A stretch of DNA of 64,000 nt from Marthasterias glacialis (GCA_911728455.2 OU452223.1:28901321-28965320); one strand, 5' to 3'; positions 1 through 39,073 are shown, counted from the stretch's first letter. Notes: generated by a model from the sequence alone, not told the origin. A program made the numbers and translations.

Positions 1-151
1 GAACGATTACTATTATAGGCCAGCTGTGCCGCACTAGTGTATAGCTACATGGAGTCAGCACGTGTTGTTTGTGAATTCATATGTTACAAAAGGTTAACAC
101 AAAATCACTGAATTCACTACCAGCGTGGACTTGGAGTTTAAGTAGGCCTAC

Positions 152-1285
152 ATGAAGACCCCCAGTATGTACATTCTGATCAGAAAGAAACTGAAATTCC
201 TCATAGCCTTGTTTGGAATCTGCTCCGTCGTTTTATACACGGTTTACATTTTATTCGATGACAAACTGTTAAAAGTGGTGAAGAACGAAAGTAGCGACCC
301 ACTGTACAGCGATGATGTATTAAATCCACACCCTTTCCACTTCACCATTGCAAACTATGACAAATGCTGGAACGGGACTTCAGCGACGATGACACCGTTT
401 CTTCTAATCCTTGTGAAAACCGGTACATGGAACTTTTACGATCGGCAGCAGATTCGCCAGACATGGGGGGGAGCGAAGTTGGTCCTGGATCAACTAGTTT
501 CCACCGTGTTTTTGCTTGGGATGAGCAGTAACACACAGCTGAACGAACGCATCCGCGAGGAGAGTGACGAATATGGAGATATCGTGCAAGAGAACTTTAT
601 CGATTCCTATCACAACCTGACCATCAAAATCATGATGGGGTTGAAATGGGTTGGCACATTCTGCCCGAATGCAACCTATGTGGCGAGCGCAGATGCGGAC
701 ATGATGTTAAACACCGTAAACCTTGTTGCTCGGTTAATCACTGCACCACGCCAGAGGTACGTCGAAGGTTCCCTGAGGAGAAATGTGATCCCAGTGAGGA
801 ACCCCAAGTCACAAAACAATAAGTGGTTCACATCCTTGGAGCAGTATCCCGAACCGACATACGCACCGTTCTTTCCCGGCTCATGCTACGTAATGTCTGG
901 TGATGTTGCCTGGCCGATCTTTCTTGAGTCCAGACATGTCAGGTTTTTACCGTGGGACGATGTCTACTTTGGACTTGTCATGCAACGAATCGGCGTCCAT
1001 CCAACACATGCCAAGGGATACGGTCTGTATGTAAAAGTATCCAGTAATAGCTCCATAACGTTAGCTTTGAGGAAGGGAATTGGAGTGTTGATACCTCACC
1101 AGGAAAATGGTGTAGATGAGAGACTAGTTGACTTGTGGAATAAATCAGTGACACTCAGCGAGCGTGGAATAGTCAAGTTCATGAGTAGAGACATGTCATC
1201 ATCACAATTTGGCATCGTTTTCGTTGTGTTTTTCATTATTTTCGTAATTGTTATTTTGGGATTTCTTAGTTTAATTGAATCGTGA
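152..1285 (+). CDS. beta-1,3-galactosyltransferase-like protein (GT31), intronless
   Basis: This 377-residue single-exon reading frame resembles animal beta-1,3-galactosyl/N-acetylglucosaminyltransferases, Golgi enzymes that add a sugar from a UDP-sugar donor to glycans. Residues 16-35 form a hydrophobic signal anchor (type II topology). Family motifs appear in order: RQQIRQTWG (98-106), EESDEYGDIVQENFIDSYHN (136-155), an acidic DAD at 181-183 where family members usually carry DDD in the metal-binding site, FFPGSCYVMSGDVA (240-253), and WDDVYFG (268-274), matching the usual EDVYxG. Possible N-glycosylation sites include NES, NGT, NLT and NAT. Oddly, residues 353-373 form a second strongly hydrophobic segment at the C-terminus, not expected in this family. 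The start is the first ATG of the frame, and the TM follows 15 residues later. Family assignment is firm; acceptor and exact subfamily are not determinable. The altered DxD could reduce or change activity. Confidence 0.85.
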   Translation: MKTPSMYILIRKKLKFLIALFGICSVVLYTVYILFDDKLLKVVKNESSDPLYSDDVLNPHPFHFTIANYDKCWNGTSATMTPFLLILVKTGTWNFYDRQQIRQTWGGAKLVLDQLVSTVFLLGMSSNTQLNERIREESDEYGDIVQENFIDSYHNLTIKIMMGLKWVGTFCPNATYVASADADMMLNTVNLVARLITAPRQRYVEGSLRRNVIPVRNPKSQNNKWFTSLEQYPEPTYAPFFPGSCYVMSGDVAWPIFLESRHVRFLPWDDVYFGLVMQRIGVHPTHAKGYGLYVKVSSNSSITLALRKGIGVLIPHQENGVDERLVDLWNKSVTLSERGIVKFMSRDMSSSQFGIVFVVFFIIFVIVILGFLSLIES

Positions 1286-1403
1286 GGCAGAGGTCAGTAT
1301 ATTGACAACAAAATATATTTTCTACTCCTTTCTCCCACCGAAAATCTTTCTTTAAAAAAAAAATACTCATTAAAGTGAGTGTTACTTTAAATAATATTTG
1401 TAT

Positions 1404-1460
1404 TCCCTTGTAAACCCTTCATTTCCTTGTAAACCCTTCATTTCCTTGTAAACCCTTATT
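1404..1460. repeat. 19-bp tandem repeat, 3 copies
   Basis: The word CTTGTAAACCCTTCATTTC repeats head to tail with period 19 just downstream of the galactosyltransferase stop codon. Confidence 0.85.
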
Positions 1461-1518
1461 GCTACATAAAGGGGTCTCATAATTCAAAAACTTCAAAAAC
1501 CTGTCTTAAAAATAATCT

Positions 1519-1572
1519 AGTAAGCGCCTTGAGTACCTAATTGTTGGTAGATACGTGTGCTATAATTATAAG
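1519..1572 (+). repeat. possible LINE/SINE 3' tail remnant
   Basis: The stretch starts AAGCGCCTTGAGTACC and ends near a TGTGCTATAATTATAAG segment. This recalls the AGCGC..TTGAG....GCGCTATATAA 3' end shared by many L2/CR1-type LINEs and their SINEs, seen better preserved at 48700-48750. Short and decayed. Confidence 0.35.
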
Positions 1573-1713
1573 ACCGGTATAATTTCACATAAGGATTAAA
1601 ATCCACGCATGCACACACACCCACACTCACACACATGTTTGTGTTATGGTGTAGACCGAGGACATCCCTTCGTTCTCCCATTGTTGGACTCCCTGGTATG
1701 TCATTTTCGATAT

Positions 1714-1873
1714 GACTGCGCAGACAAGTTCACACACAAACTAACCATCACCAGACTGCGCAGACAAGTTCACACACAAACTAACCATCACCAGACTGCG
1801 CAGACAAGTTCACACACAAATTAACCATCACCAGACTGCGCAGACAAGTTCACACCCAAACTAACCATCACCA
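1714..1873. repeat. 40-bp tandem repeat, 4 copies
   Basis: Units begin GACTGCGCAGACAAGTTCAC at 1714, 1754, 1794 and 1834 and are nearly identical. A small open frame across it is a by-product of the repeat. Confidence 0.92.
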
Positions 1874-3000
1874 TTTATGTTCATTTTATAGCCTGACCAC
1901 TTCAAGTGTCACACACCAAACTGATGTTTATCTTTACTTTTTAGTTCGATTTCAATTGAGATTAGTGAAATACAGTATTTCCCTATATAATCTAACATTC
2001 GCGATAGAAAAAGTTGATGTTTGGGACGTTAGCATGAAAACACTGACTTTTCACTGGTTTCCTCGCGTATCATCCACATCATGTACTGGGAGCACTGGTA
2101 CCCGGCCCAATGCGCATGCCTCCACGGTGTCGATGCTACAATATAACTGATGTTATCAATGTTTCGAATTCATTGTTTTTAAGAATATTTACTACTACTT
2201 TTCTGGTTTTTATTAATATCGACTCTGTTCACAGAATTCTATGAACAGAAAATTATCATTATTTAAGTAACATACACTGTCTTTGTTAGTTTTAGGTGGA
2301 CAATTTGAAATTCGTAATATTAAACGGGTAACTCGTACAAATTTTTCGTAATTGTTGGCAGCTATGAATACTGGTAACAATCAAGTGGTAAAAACAGTGG
2401 TCAACAATCTTCATTGGATGTATCTTTGTTGTTGTTGAAGAAAACAAACAAAAAACACATGTACCAACCATTAAAGCGAAAGATGGTGTCGTCAACACAT
2501 GCCTTTTTTATGAGCTAATTATTTTACGTGTTAATATTTCTGTGTGATTTCGTAACAAACACATGTACATGTAGGGAGTGGTTGCTTTTGCATAAGATCA
2601 GTTCAATGTACACCAATTGAAGCCTACGACCACCGTGTTCCATTTTCCATGAACAATACTGACATGTCGATGATAAATGGTTAAAATGATATCTTTGATC
2701 GATCGAATGCGGGAAAAAAATTGAAAACATATTAAGTGATAAGCAATAATTCCAATTTGTAATCAGTTTGCTATAATTTCTGTTTAATGCTTACAAGCAA
2801 TCAACGATCAGGTGTGTTGGTCATTGATCTAAGATCTGCGCTCTCTGATGATCGACGGTCACTGATATGGTCAATAACAAGTAACCATTGATAAATGACC
2901 GATTATCAACATCATGTACTGACCCATTACCAACATTAACAGTACTGATATACCTATGATCAATCAGCAATGATCTGTTATAGATAATTAGTAATTGCAC

Positions 3001-3179
3001 TGATTACACTGCAAAAACTGGGATGTTGAATTGATTATGTTGTTATCCATATGTGACAACATTGGCGTGGTGTTAGTTATCCCCATTGCTTTATTGTAAA
3101 ATTAACACCATGTTGGTGTTGTCACATATAGATACCAAGAGAATAAATTTAACACCCCAGTTTTTGCAGGGTGTAATCA
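3001..3179. mobile_element. palindromic MITE, about 179 bp
   Basis: The left arm (3001-3074) and the reverse complement of the right arm (3103-3179) align over about 70 bases, sharing GATTACAC, TGCAAAAACTGGG and ATATGTGACAACA, with a short unpaired centre. There is no coding capacity, so it is a non-autonomous foldback-shaped MITE. Superfamily unknown because no clear target-site duplication is seen. Confidence 0.75.
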
Positions 3180-3640
3180 AAAACGGATACATGACACATG
3201 TACAAGCGAAACAAAATTGGAAAAGAAACGTACATGGATTTATGAAAACATTTATTTTATATTGAACTTGACAAGATGAAAAATAAAACTTTATTTGTTA
3301 CAAATTACAGCACGTGGAGCACCATCACTACTACAGTTGTATAAACTCCTACTTTTTTCGGTTTATGGTAAAATTACAAAACATCCCATTTATATACACA
3401 AAGCTACACATGAACTTAAAAGTATTAACAAATTGTTTAAGTACAAAATTTACATACTCTACAAAGAGATATAAACTAAGTCACCATTTTTCAAGCGAGT
3501 ATTAAGTCAAAATAATCATTATGAAGATATATTAGTGACAAAAAACACAACAACAAATTAATACCGATTTAAGTATCAAGTATATTTCTATATCTAAACC
3601 CACAACAAAACACAGTTTAGTTATGTGGTATATTAAACAC
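3180..3640. other. AT-rich intergenic stretch without recognised features
   Basis: Only short open frames occur on either strand, and nothing recognisable was seen. Confidence 0.5.
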
Positions 3641-3649
3641 AAACCGTAA

Positions 3650-4388
3650 TATCAAACCGTAACAGGCACAGAAGCACCATCACTACCGCATTCCCTTGAT
3701 ATCAAACCGTAATAAGCACCATCACTACCGCATTCCCTTGATATCAAACCGTAATAAGCACCATCACTACCGCATTCCCTTGATATCAAACCGTAATAAG
3801 CACCATCACTACCGCATTCCCTTGATATCAAACCGTAATAAGCACCATACTACCGCATTCCCTTGATATCAAACCGTAACAATCACCATCACTACCGCAT
3901 TCCCTTGATATCAAACCGTAATAAGCACCATCACTACCGCATTCCCTTGATATCAAACCGTAATAAGCACCATCACTACCGCATTCCCTTGATATCAAAC
4001 CGTAATAAGCACCATACTACCGTATTCCCTTGATATCAAACCGTAATAAGCACCATCACTACCGCATTCCCTTGATATCAAACCGTAATAAGCACCATCA
4101 CTACCGCATTCCCTTGATATCAAACCGTAATAAGCACCATCACTACCGCATTTAATTCCCTTGATATCAAACCGTAATAAGCACCATCACTACCGCATTC
4201 CCTTGATATCAAACCGTAATAAACACCATCACTACCGCATTCCCTTGATATCAAACCGTAATAAGCACCATCACTACCGCATTCCCTTGATATCAAACCG
4301 TAATAAGCACCATCACTACCGCATTCCATTGATATCAAACCGTAATAAGCACCATCACTACCGCATTCCCTTGATATCAAACCGTAAT
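3650..4388. repeat. 42-bp minisatellite, about 17 copies
   Basis: The unit contains CCCTTGATATCAAACCGTAA and CACCATCACTACCGCATT and repeats with period 42 (14 codons). A few units have small indels (loss of TC near 3848 and 4015; an extra TTTAA near 4150). Because 42 is divisible by three, both strands stay open through much of the array (+ strand 4161-4550, - strand 4120-4500). I treat these frames as artefacts: the predicted proteins are pure repeat and continue into the unrelated array at 4389. Confidence 0.93.
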
Positions 4389-4507
4389 AGGAGAACAGAA
4401 ACAGAGAAACAGAGAAACAGGGAAACAGGGAAACAGAGAAACAGAGAAACAGGGAAACAGAGAAACGGAGAAACAGAGAAACAAAGAAACACAGAAACAC
4501 AGAAACA
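4389..4507. repeat. (AGAAACAG)n-type simple repeat
   Basis: Purine-rich octamer repeat, units AGAAACAG/GGAAACAG, directly abutting the 42-bp minisatellite. Confidence 0.9.
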
Positions 4508-4979
4508 GTTTTTCTTCAACTGGAACTTTTTATTGTCTAAACAAAATTAAAACAATACATACAAATTAAAAAGAAGACAGTTACAGCTGAATACAAGAAA
4601 ATCGTTACAAACATTCAAAAACACTAGAAAAACAGTAGTAACATAAAGACTCAAAACCTATGAGTCTTTAGAACAGGGAATTAAACAGTGAGAAAAAAAC
4701 TTACGAAAATTAGTTTGAAATAAACCAAATGATTTCTTGACCGATTAATGTGATGGCATCATGACTGTATGTGCTAAATCTTTTTGAAAGCTTGGAAGTT
4801 GTGGGAAGATTTGTAGTAGAGTCGGACATAATTCTGTGTTTAATACGATTTCGCCAGAAAAGGAATTCAAATATAACCAATAAATAACAGATTTAAGACT
4901 AATCATAAGGTAATTGCAGAGACGGACAACCTCCCTTCCGCGACCCCTGACGTGTGGGATGAGCGTCCAATAGGAGTCA
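4508..4979. other. intergenic, no recognised feature
   Basis: AT-rich sequence next to the 3' end of the LINE relic; its right part may be the LINE 3' UTR. No open frame of note. Confidence 0.4.
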
Positions 4980-7625
4980 AAAGTCAGAGTTGTTCCTAGG
5001 AGAAGACGTTAGAGAAGAGTGTGTAGGAGATTCAGGGAAGATTGTATTGCTGGACAAGTGATGAAGAGATGTTCTATTGTGCCTTTTACCCCGCACCATC
5101 CACACTGGGTGAGTAGTTGTGGTTGATGTGATGAAGTACTGATAGCGAAGGCAGTATTTTGTGAAACAGTTTAAACTGGAAGTCGCCATCTCTTTTGGAA
5201 ATGGACAGGCGGTGCGTGTCCTCCCATTTAAAATTGTTGCTGTCGTCGACGTAGCCGGTGCTATGCCAGTGAGTTACAGTCGTGACAGGGAGAGAGTTTA
5301 TAATTGTGTTGGTGCTGTTATAGATAGTTTTCGTGATGTCGATCAAACCGTCGACGTCTGCCCCAATATTGTGATGTCCGGCGGGGGGAGGGGTAAAAGT
5401 TAGTAGTTTAACCCGCTCTGGAAGGCATCCTTTTCTGTTGAAGTCGCTGGAGAGTTTGCAGATTACACTTTGAATCTTCCCCAAGTCATTGGAGAGACAT
5501 TGGATGGATGTCCTAGGGAATGTTGATCTCAGGTAGTGCTCTAGAGGTAGCCAGGTGCCGGTGTTTTCACCAAGGAGGTGTCTGACGAGCCGGACCCCAC
5601 ACGCCATGAGTCGCCGGGCAGGAGATTTCCCATCTTTTTCAAACTCATTAAAAAAAAAACAATTAAGAGGTAAACTGATAAAGGAATCAAAGTTAACGGG
5701 CAGTGTTGAAACTCAGGTCCCAACTGTTGTCCAGGTACGCATTACCTCACTCTTGAATGTGGGAAGGTGAGAGAAAAAATGGAAATCGATAACGGTAGTG
5801 AAGAGTTCGTGATCAAGCCCGAGTTTTCGATACTTGCGAAAATAAAATCTGATGAAATCGAAAGATGGGTGATGGTATGTTCAAGAAAGGAGCGCAATAA
5901 ATTGAAACGGAAAGTGAGCATGCGTGCAAGGAGACAGGTAAGTCCCAGGCCCCCTCTGTCTGGAGCCTGATATAAGATAGATTTTTGTAACCAATGCTTG
6001 CCATCATTCCAAATAAAATCAATGAGTTTTCCTTGGAGTTCAGCCAGATCAGAACGTGTTCCGGAGGGGACAAGGAGAGTGTGAATAAGTTTGGTTTGCT
6101 ATCAGCACCCTGCCTTTCAGAGACATCTTATAAGGGACAGGTGTTTCCAGCCCGATAGACACTTGTCAAGCTTTTGACGGCATGCTTGCCAATATTTTTG
6201 TATGAAATGATTGAAAAAAAAATAATCCTTCGCTATTCCACCTGAAATCAAGGGGTTGATCAGGTCTGGATATCCACGAGCCAACCCACAAACCTTGGAT
6301 CAGCAGAGGCTCGGCTGTACAGAGAATAAACGCTTTTAACAATGTCGAAACCACGATTATCTGGAAGACAGTGACGTCATCTGCATAGGCAGAAACAGAA
6401 ATAGGAATTTCCACTGCCGCAAGGTGGTTTTAAGCCAAAACTGTTTAGCTAGGTGCGGAGTGTATGTAGAAACGGCTCGATAGCAATCGAGTCAAGCAGG
6501 CCGGAAAGCAGACACCCCTATCTGATTCCCTTTTGAAAAGAAAAGGGGGAGGTTAGCGATCCGCCCACTTTAAGAAGACTTTGGGTATTGGAATACATGA
6601 TTTGAATGTACGAGATAAAATGCTGGCCAAACCCCATCGCTTTCAAGGTATTAAACAGATAATCGTGGTCGACACTGTCAAAGGCTTTTTTCTGGTCTAG
6701 ATTTAAAAAAGCCAGAGGGAGATTATTCGAAATACAAAACAAAAAGACTGTCCCTGATGAGATTAATATCAAAAATAGAGCGTCCTGGCACCCCGTAGCT
6801 CTGACCACGGGGAACGACTTGATTAATGAAATTTTTAAGTTTGTTCGATACGACTTTTGCGTAGATCTTGTAATCAGTGTTCAGTAAGGATACAGGGCGC
6901 CAGATTGCAATATCGAGAAGGTCCCCCTTTTTTGGGAAGAAGTGTGATCACGGCTCTCCTGCAGGAAAACGGTAGGGAGCCAGATAAAATTGAATCATTA
7001 AAAACAGAGAGGATATCTTTTTTCAGAGCCGGCCACAAAATCTGGTAAAATTCTGACGTTAAGTCGTCCAGTCTGGGAGATTTATTATGGCTGAGTTGTT
7101 TGACCGCGACATGGAATTCCTCAATTGAAAATGGCCTATCGCAATCCTCCGCGTCGCAGGGGTCAAGAGTGGCAATGTTTTGAAAAAGACGCTCGCAAGC
7201 GCCCTCCTCTGTATCAACTCTTCTATAGAGATTCTCGTAAAAATCACAGACATAGGAATTGATTTCACTCGGGGTGTCAGTGACAGTACCGTCAGAAACT
7301 CTAACTTTGGAGAGTCTTTTACCCATGGAGGACGATTTTTCCATACCGAAGAAGAAACTAGACGAAGCGTCATCTTCATTGGCATACATGAAGCGCGCTT
7401 GGATGAGGGCGCAAGTCACCCTGCGCGCAGTGGACGCGATAAGACCAGTGTTCCCAACAGGAGAACAACATCCGGGTTATGAAGATTTAAATTGACATGA
7501 CTCCTGACACTGAGATTTTTTACTTCTTCAGAACACCCACCAGTGTTCAGCGTGGCAAGGCTTAGAGCCATGGTGAAATATAATATAAAAATACTAAACA
7601 TTTTGATGTTTGAGGAGGGGCTCAT
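4980..7625 (-). pseudogene. decayed LINE ORF2 (endonuclease start / reverse transcriptase / zinc knuckle)
   Basis: On the minus strand, broken frames line up as a non-LTR retrotransposon ORF2. First comes an endonuclease-like start, SLATLNTGGCSEEVKNLSV (about 7570-7500), cut short by a large internal deletion. Then comes the connecting and reverse-transcriptase region (7419-6874) with HNKSPRLDDLTSEFYQILWP and SCRRAVITLLPKKG; then NLDQKKAFDSVDHDYLFNTL (about 6710-6650) and FSFQKGIR; then the catalytic YADD box (about 6390); and finally CGVKGTIEHLFITCP (about 5095-5050), a zinc-binding C-terminal motif. The order and wording resemble the L1/Tx1 clade. Several frameshifts and stops separate the pieces, so it cannot encode an active protein. 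It lies just 3' of the Wnt9 stop codon, in the same orientation. Confidence 0.88.
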
Positions 7626-7639
7626 CAGCTTCGAGTCTT

Positions 7640-8100
7640 TTAATCAGTAGCCTAACCCTCTGCTGCTGACGTTTCTGAAGGAGGGGGCTATTTCTGAGGG
7701 GTTTGAGCCGCTTGACCAGCCCAGGAATGTCTGACGTGAACTTCCGGGCAATTAAGATTTCAATTTAAGCTTTTTTGCTAGATTTCGTGCGCCTGAGGAA
7801 ATTAATCATCTCCTCAGCTTTGAGGAGGCCTTGGCGACCTGAAGGGAGGCAAATTCGTCAGCATCCGAGACGGACTCAGAGTCCTGGTATCCTGAGCGTC
7901 CATCAGTGTGGGCGGAGAAGGAGGGCGGGGCAGTTGGGAAAGGGGGTTGGCCACAGTTTTTGATGGTGATGGCTCTGGGACCCCCGACGAATTTGCCGGG
8001 AAACTAGTTCACTTCTTCTTAGAAACGACGTCGGAGAAGGTGGGAGAAGGTTTTCGGGTAGGGGCAGGAGGAGACCAGAAAACCCCCGGGGGATTTACGT
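7640..8100 (-). pseudogene. LINE ORF1 remnant
   Basis: Upstream of the ORF2 relic on the same strand, a proline/serine-rich segment (for example QLPRPPSPPTLMDAQ, about 7930-7890) is followed by EEMINFLRRTKSSKKA (about 7815-7770), a stop, and KRQQQRVRLLIKRLEA (about 7680-7635). This layout resembles the C-terminal part of Tx1-type ORF1 proteins. Interrupted by stops and a frameshift. Assignment is by position and wording only. Confidence 0.55.
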
Positions 8101-8262
8101 ACTTAAATAATGTTTTTCAAGTTTTCCATCCGTGATGTTAAAGCACACTATGGATTTGTGTGTGGTAACTTTTGTTGACGCGTTCATAACAAACATCAAC
8201 GAATTCAATAGAGTTTGATTTCATATTTCCTCGTGTCATTCAAGTTTTTGTGTCCTTGACTA
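8101..8262 (-). other. probable start of Wnt9 3' UTR
   Basis: Only 162 bases separate the Wnt9 stop codon (8265-8263) from recognisable LINE sequence. No AATAAA on the minus strand was seen in this interval, so the poly(A) site may lie inside LINE-derived DNA. Confidence 0.4.
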
Positions 8263-35452
<27,190 letters not shown>

Positions 35453-35565
35453 GGTGGGAACGCGGTAACCGGCCAACACCTCATGATAAGTGTGGTTTTG
35501 TAGCACGTCCCTCTTGGTCGACTTTAGTATAAAGAACTTCTTTCCCAATGGTCCATCAGAGCAAT

Positions 35566-35575
35566 GATTTTATAC
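35566..35575 (-). promoter_or_regulatory. putative TATA box of wnt9
   Basis: The minus strand reads GGTATAAAAT about 115 bases upstream of the Wnt9 start ATG. If used, transcription would begin near 35540, giving a 5' UTR of about 90 bases. Position and sequence are seen; function is inferred. Confidence 0.45.
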
Positions 35576-38017
35576 CGACAGGATCATCATATCAGAGATT
35601 ACGAGCGTGAGGAGGCGGCGCTGCTGGTTGGCCTACGGACTAGACTGCAAGAGACACACGCTCATCCATCCCCCTATATTTACTCGAAGCACGTGTGTTT
35701 TCAGCTCAACATGTCCAAGACTTCTACACAATGTAAAGCATAAACCTTTATGACAAGCAATTTCACTCTGTAGAAGTTTAGTCACCACAGCTTTTCCCCC
35801 TGCCTTTCCCTTGTACGAGTGTCGAGTGTGTAACCGTATCTTCTGCCGTGTATCGTAAATAATCAGTGACGTATTGAGACGTCGTGCCATACTTGCGATG
35901 ATGATCTGCTAAAGTTATGATTGGTTCACAGTTTTTAGTGAGAGGGGCGTGGCCATTTGTTGCTGGGGGTTTCAGATTCGTGTCAGACCGCAGGTGTAAT
36001 ACAGGGTGGGAGTAGCTGTGTTACATTTGAAGCTAACGTCCAAGTCTTTGTTTCGAGTGTGATTGAGTTCATTAAATTGCACATTCTTAGCACATTCTCA
36101 TGTGTAAGTTTGTTCAGGGACACGATTTGATTTTGTTTTATAACAGGACTTTGGGAGGCCATTTCTTTTTTTCATTGATAGTTTTGTTTATATTTTTCAT
36201 TTTACCTGTGGCTTACTTTGGACGGCCTTTGCTCAAGCGCAATATATTTCATCAAAAGATTTGATATGCAATAATTGTTTAGACACATTAATTTGTTGTA
36301 GATATGCATGATAATTAACATTATAAAAATCGTTTTTGCAACAGCAGTGTTATTTTTTTCTGAAATTTTGTTATTTTATTGGAGTGGTGGCTGTAAACAA
36401 TAAGTCCTTAATTGAAACTATAAAAACTAAAATACTAATCACCGAAGTAAAAGAAACTTAAGATATTTGCGCTCAATATATTTTATCCACTTATGGACTA
36501 CCTGTCTGCAAATAACTATGCAAACCAAAAAAGGTTGTTCGCTAAAGAAGGATAGACTATCCAAAAGAGCAAAGGCTTTTCAAGCTGTCTTTGGGTCTTC
36601 GTAAAGATTTGTTGATTATTTCCCCATCGATAAGATAGGTCTTGAAATTGGACACGGTGGATGACTTGGGACAGCTCAGTAATGAATCGAGCCAATGGAG
36701 CGGCATCATTATTTTTCCCCCGATAGCGGAAAACCGCACCTACTCCGTAGGCGCCTTGCATGTCATGAAGATAGTAGAGATTTACCGGGTTAGAACCAAA
36801 TTAAACCTAACTATATAGACCACCATAAACAGCAAGGGGTGAGTTTGTTTCTGTCAAATTTGAACCAACTCAGCCTCAGTGCTGATACATTTGCACGTAT
36901 ACTCTGTATAATTTTAATGGAAACAACGGTATACATTTATCACCATGTGGTTCTTCTAACAAATGGCGTCGCTCGGATGTAACTTTCTTCGTTTAAAATT
37001 TTGATGGGAATCACTTCACCATTTTATCGCATTTTTGCTTCATGACCAAGTGAAGTTAGTCTATAAAATGACGTGTTACGATAGCTTCCTGTCTCTTCTT
37101 AGAATATTTCGCAAGGACAAGTTTTGATGTCCTTTTACTTTCAAACCAAAACGGAAGTTTCCTAACCGAATTAAATAACTTCACTTTTCCAATAAGTAAA
37201 TAAGTCGAGTCAACATTTACTATAGGTTGGCTTATTATGCTCTGCATATCGGCGCCTTTGATGTCAGTGACATCATACAAAGAACTTTATACGCATACAG
37301 ACGGTTTCTAGTATTTCTCGGCTTGGAGTTAAATGAAAATGTAAGGAATTGAAACAAAACAATAGATACCCTTCAATTTGGCAAAATCCAAAACCAGTCT
37401 TCGTTCCATTCTACTAATCTCGGACAGAGTGTTTGTTGTTTGGTCACCAGACGGAAGTATAATTTTCCCGCCAAACGAAACGTAAGAGCTTAACTGCAGT
37501 TCGATTGATATTGTTGTCCACGCTGTGGAATGAATCCGTGTGTTGTGCGCAATGAAATAGGTCATCAGACAGTTTGCTGTTAGTCGGACACACATTTGGT
37601 TTTGTTTGCATTGGCTACCCATCCAACAACGCGTTCAATTTACACTGTGCCTCATTATTTTTCAAGATCTTACAAGGTGACTCTCCAGCATAATTAAGTG
37701 ATCTTGTCCACTTAGCTCGAACAACAAAAACTCCTTCGGGAAAAATGGCAAATCCTCGATGGGGGATGGGGGGAGAGAAGTTTTCAGACTGCAGCACAAA
37801 GGCTATGGAATTCCCAACCTGAAACTGTGAAACTTTCAAATTTATAATTCAGAATCCTACCAGCATATAAAGAAGCATATAGTTGTCTTTTTTCTACTTG
37901 TTTATATGATGTTGTTTTTGGTTGCTATGCAGCGCAGCGCATAACAACAACAAAACCAATGAATACCAAAGTAGTGTTTCAATATGACTGTATACAACTG
38001 ATCGATTCTGCTTTCTT
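35576..38017. other. region upstream of wnt9
   Basis: Presumed 5' regulatory DNA of Wnt9. No second gene is visible; short frames such as 36516-36761 (-) show no family resemblance. Enhancers cannot be recognised by eye. Confidence 0.4.
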
Positions 38018-38080
38018 CTGAAGATGATCGGAGCCTACTCATGGAGACGTCGAGTTGTCAGGCCACCGGTTCTTTTCGAA
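38018..38080 (+). repeat. hammerhead-like dispersed repeat, degenerate copy
   Basis: CTGAAGATGATCGGAGCCTA, then GACGTCGAG, then a hairpin-like GGTTCTTTTCGAAC at the place where the 26001-26083 copy has the histone-type stem-loop. The GAAA box is mutated (GGAGACG). Confidence 0.5.
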
Positions 38081-38230
38081 CAACTCATAGAAATATATAT
38101 TAAGCACATGGGTGTTATAACAAACATTTCTAGAGTAGTTGATTCTTGTTTTGTATGAATGCATTCACACATTTTGTTATGTGTGCCATTTTATCTTTTA
38201 TTTTGTCTTAATATAAAAATCATTCATCCA

Positions 38231-38350
38231 ACCGACCGGCCGACCGACCGACCGGCCGACCGACCGACCGACCGACCGACCGACCGAACGAACGAACGAA
38301 CGACCGACCAACCGAATAGACGGAACACACCAGACCGACCGACCGATCGG
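38231..38350. repeat. (ACCG)n microsatellite
   Basis: ACCG/ACCGA tetramers with a few AACG units; leads into the CCAA-based arrays. Confidence 0.95.
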
Positions 38351-38383
38351 CCAACCGGCAATCGGGCTATCGGACCACCGGGC

Positions 38384-38682
38384 CAACAAACCAATAAACC
38401 AACAAACCAATAAACCAACAAACCAACAAACCAATAAACCAATAAACCAACAAACCAATAAACCAACAAACCAACAAACCATTAAACCAACAAACCAACA
38501 AACCAACAAACCAATGAACCAATTCACCAACAAACCAACAAACCAACAAACCAACAAACCAATAAACCAACAAACCAACAAACCAACAAACCTACAAACC
38601 AACAAACCAACAAACCAACAAACCAACAAACCAACAAACCAACAAACCAACACACCAACACACCAACACACCAACACACCAA
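38384..38682. repeat. (CCAACAAA)n array
   Basis: CCAACAAA and CCAATAAA octamers, ending in four CACCAACA units. Confidence 0.95.
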
Positions 38683-39073
38683 CAGACCAACAGACCAACA
38701 GACCAACAGACCAACAGACCAACAGACCAACAGACCAACAGACCAACAGACCAACAGACCAACAGACCAACAGACCAACAGACCAACAGACCAACAGACC
38801 AACAGACCAACAGACCAACAGACCAACAGACCAACAGACCAACAGACCAACAGACCAACAGACCAACAGACCAACAGACCAACAGACCAACAGACCAACA
38901 GACCAACAGACCAACAGACCAACAGACCAACAGACCAACAGACCAACAGACCAACAGACCAACAGACCAACAGACCAACAGACCAACAGACCAACAGACC
39001 AACAGACCAACAGACCAACAGACCAACAGACCAACAGACCAACAGACCAACAGACCAACAGACCAACAGACCA
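38683..39073. repeat. (GACCAACA)n octamer array, about 49 copies
   Basis: Essentially perfect octamer repeat. Both strands are open for hundreds of codons (threonine/asparagine/proline-rich on +, VCWSVGLL-type on -) purely because of the repeat. Confidence 0.98.

Larger units (their letters stand above)
1286..3000. other. intergenic region after the galactosyltransferase
   Basis: No gene is visible. It holds a 19-bp repeat (three copies), a possible retroposon tail, a 40-bp repeat (four copies) and, at about 2800-2990, an AT-rich stretch unusually dense in GATC/TGATC words. Both strands are otherwise broken by stops. Confidence 0.6.

Noticed and set aside
4120-4550. Opposite-strand 126- and 129-codon frames
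   Set aside because: Both are read through the 42-bp minisatellite and run into an unrelated simple repeat.
5161-7495. Plus-strand frames at 5161, 5555, 6857, 7180 and 7259
   Set aside because: They are antisense shadows of the minus-strand LINE relic, whose RT motifs read only on the other strand.
36516-36761. 81-codon minus-strand frame upstream of Wnt9
   Set aside because: No recognised family, no splice context and an overlapping alternative frame; probably chance.
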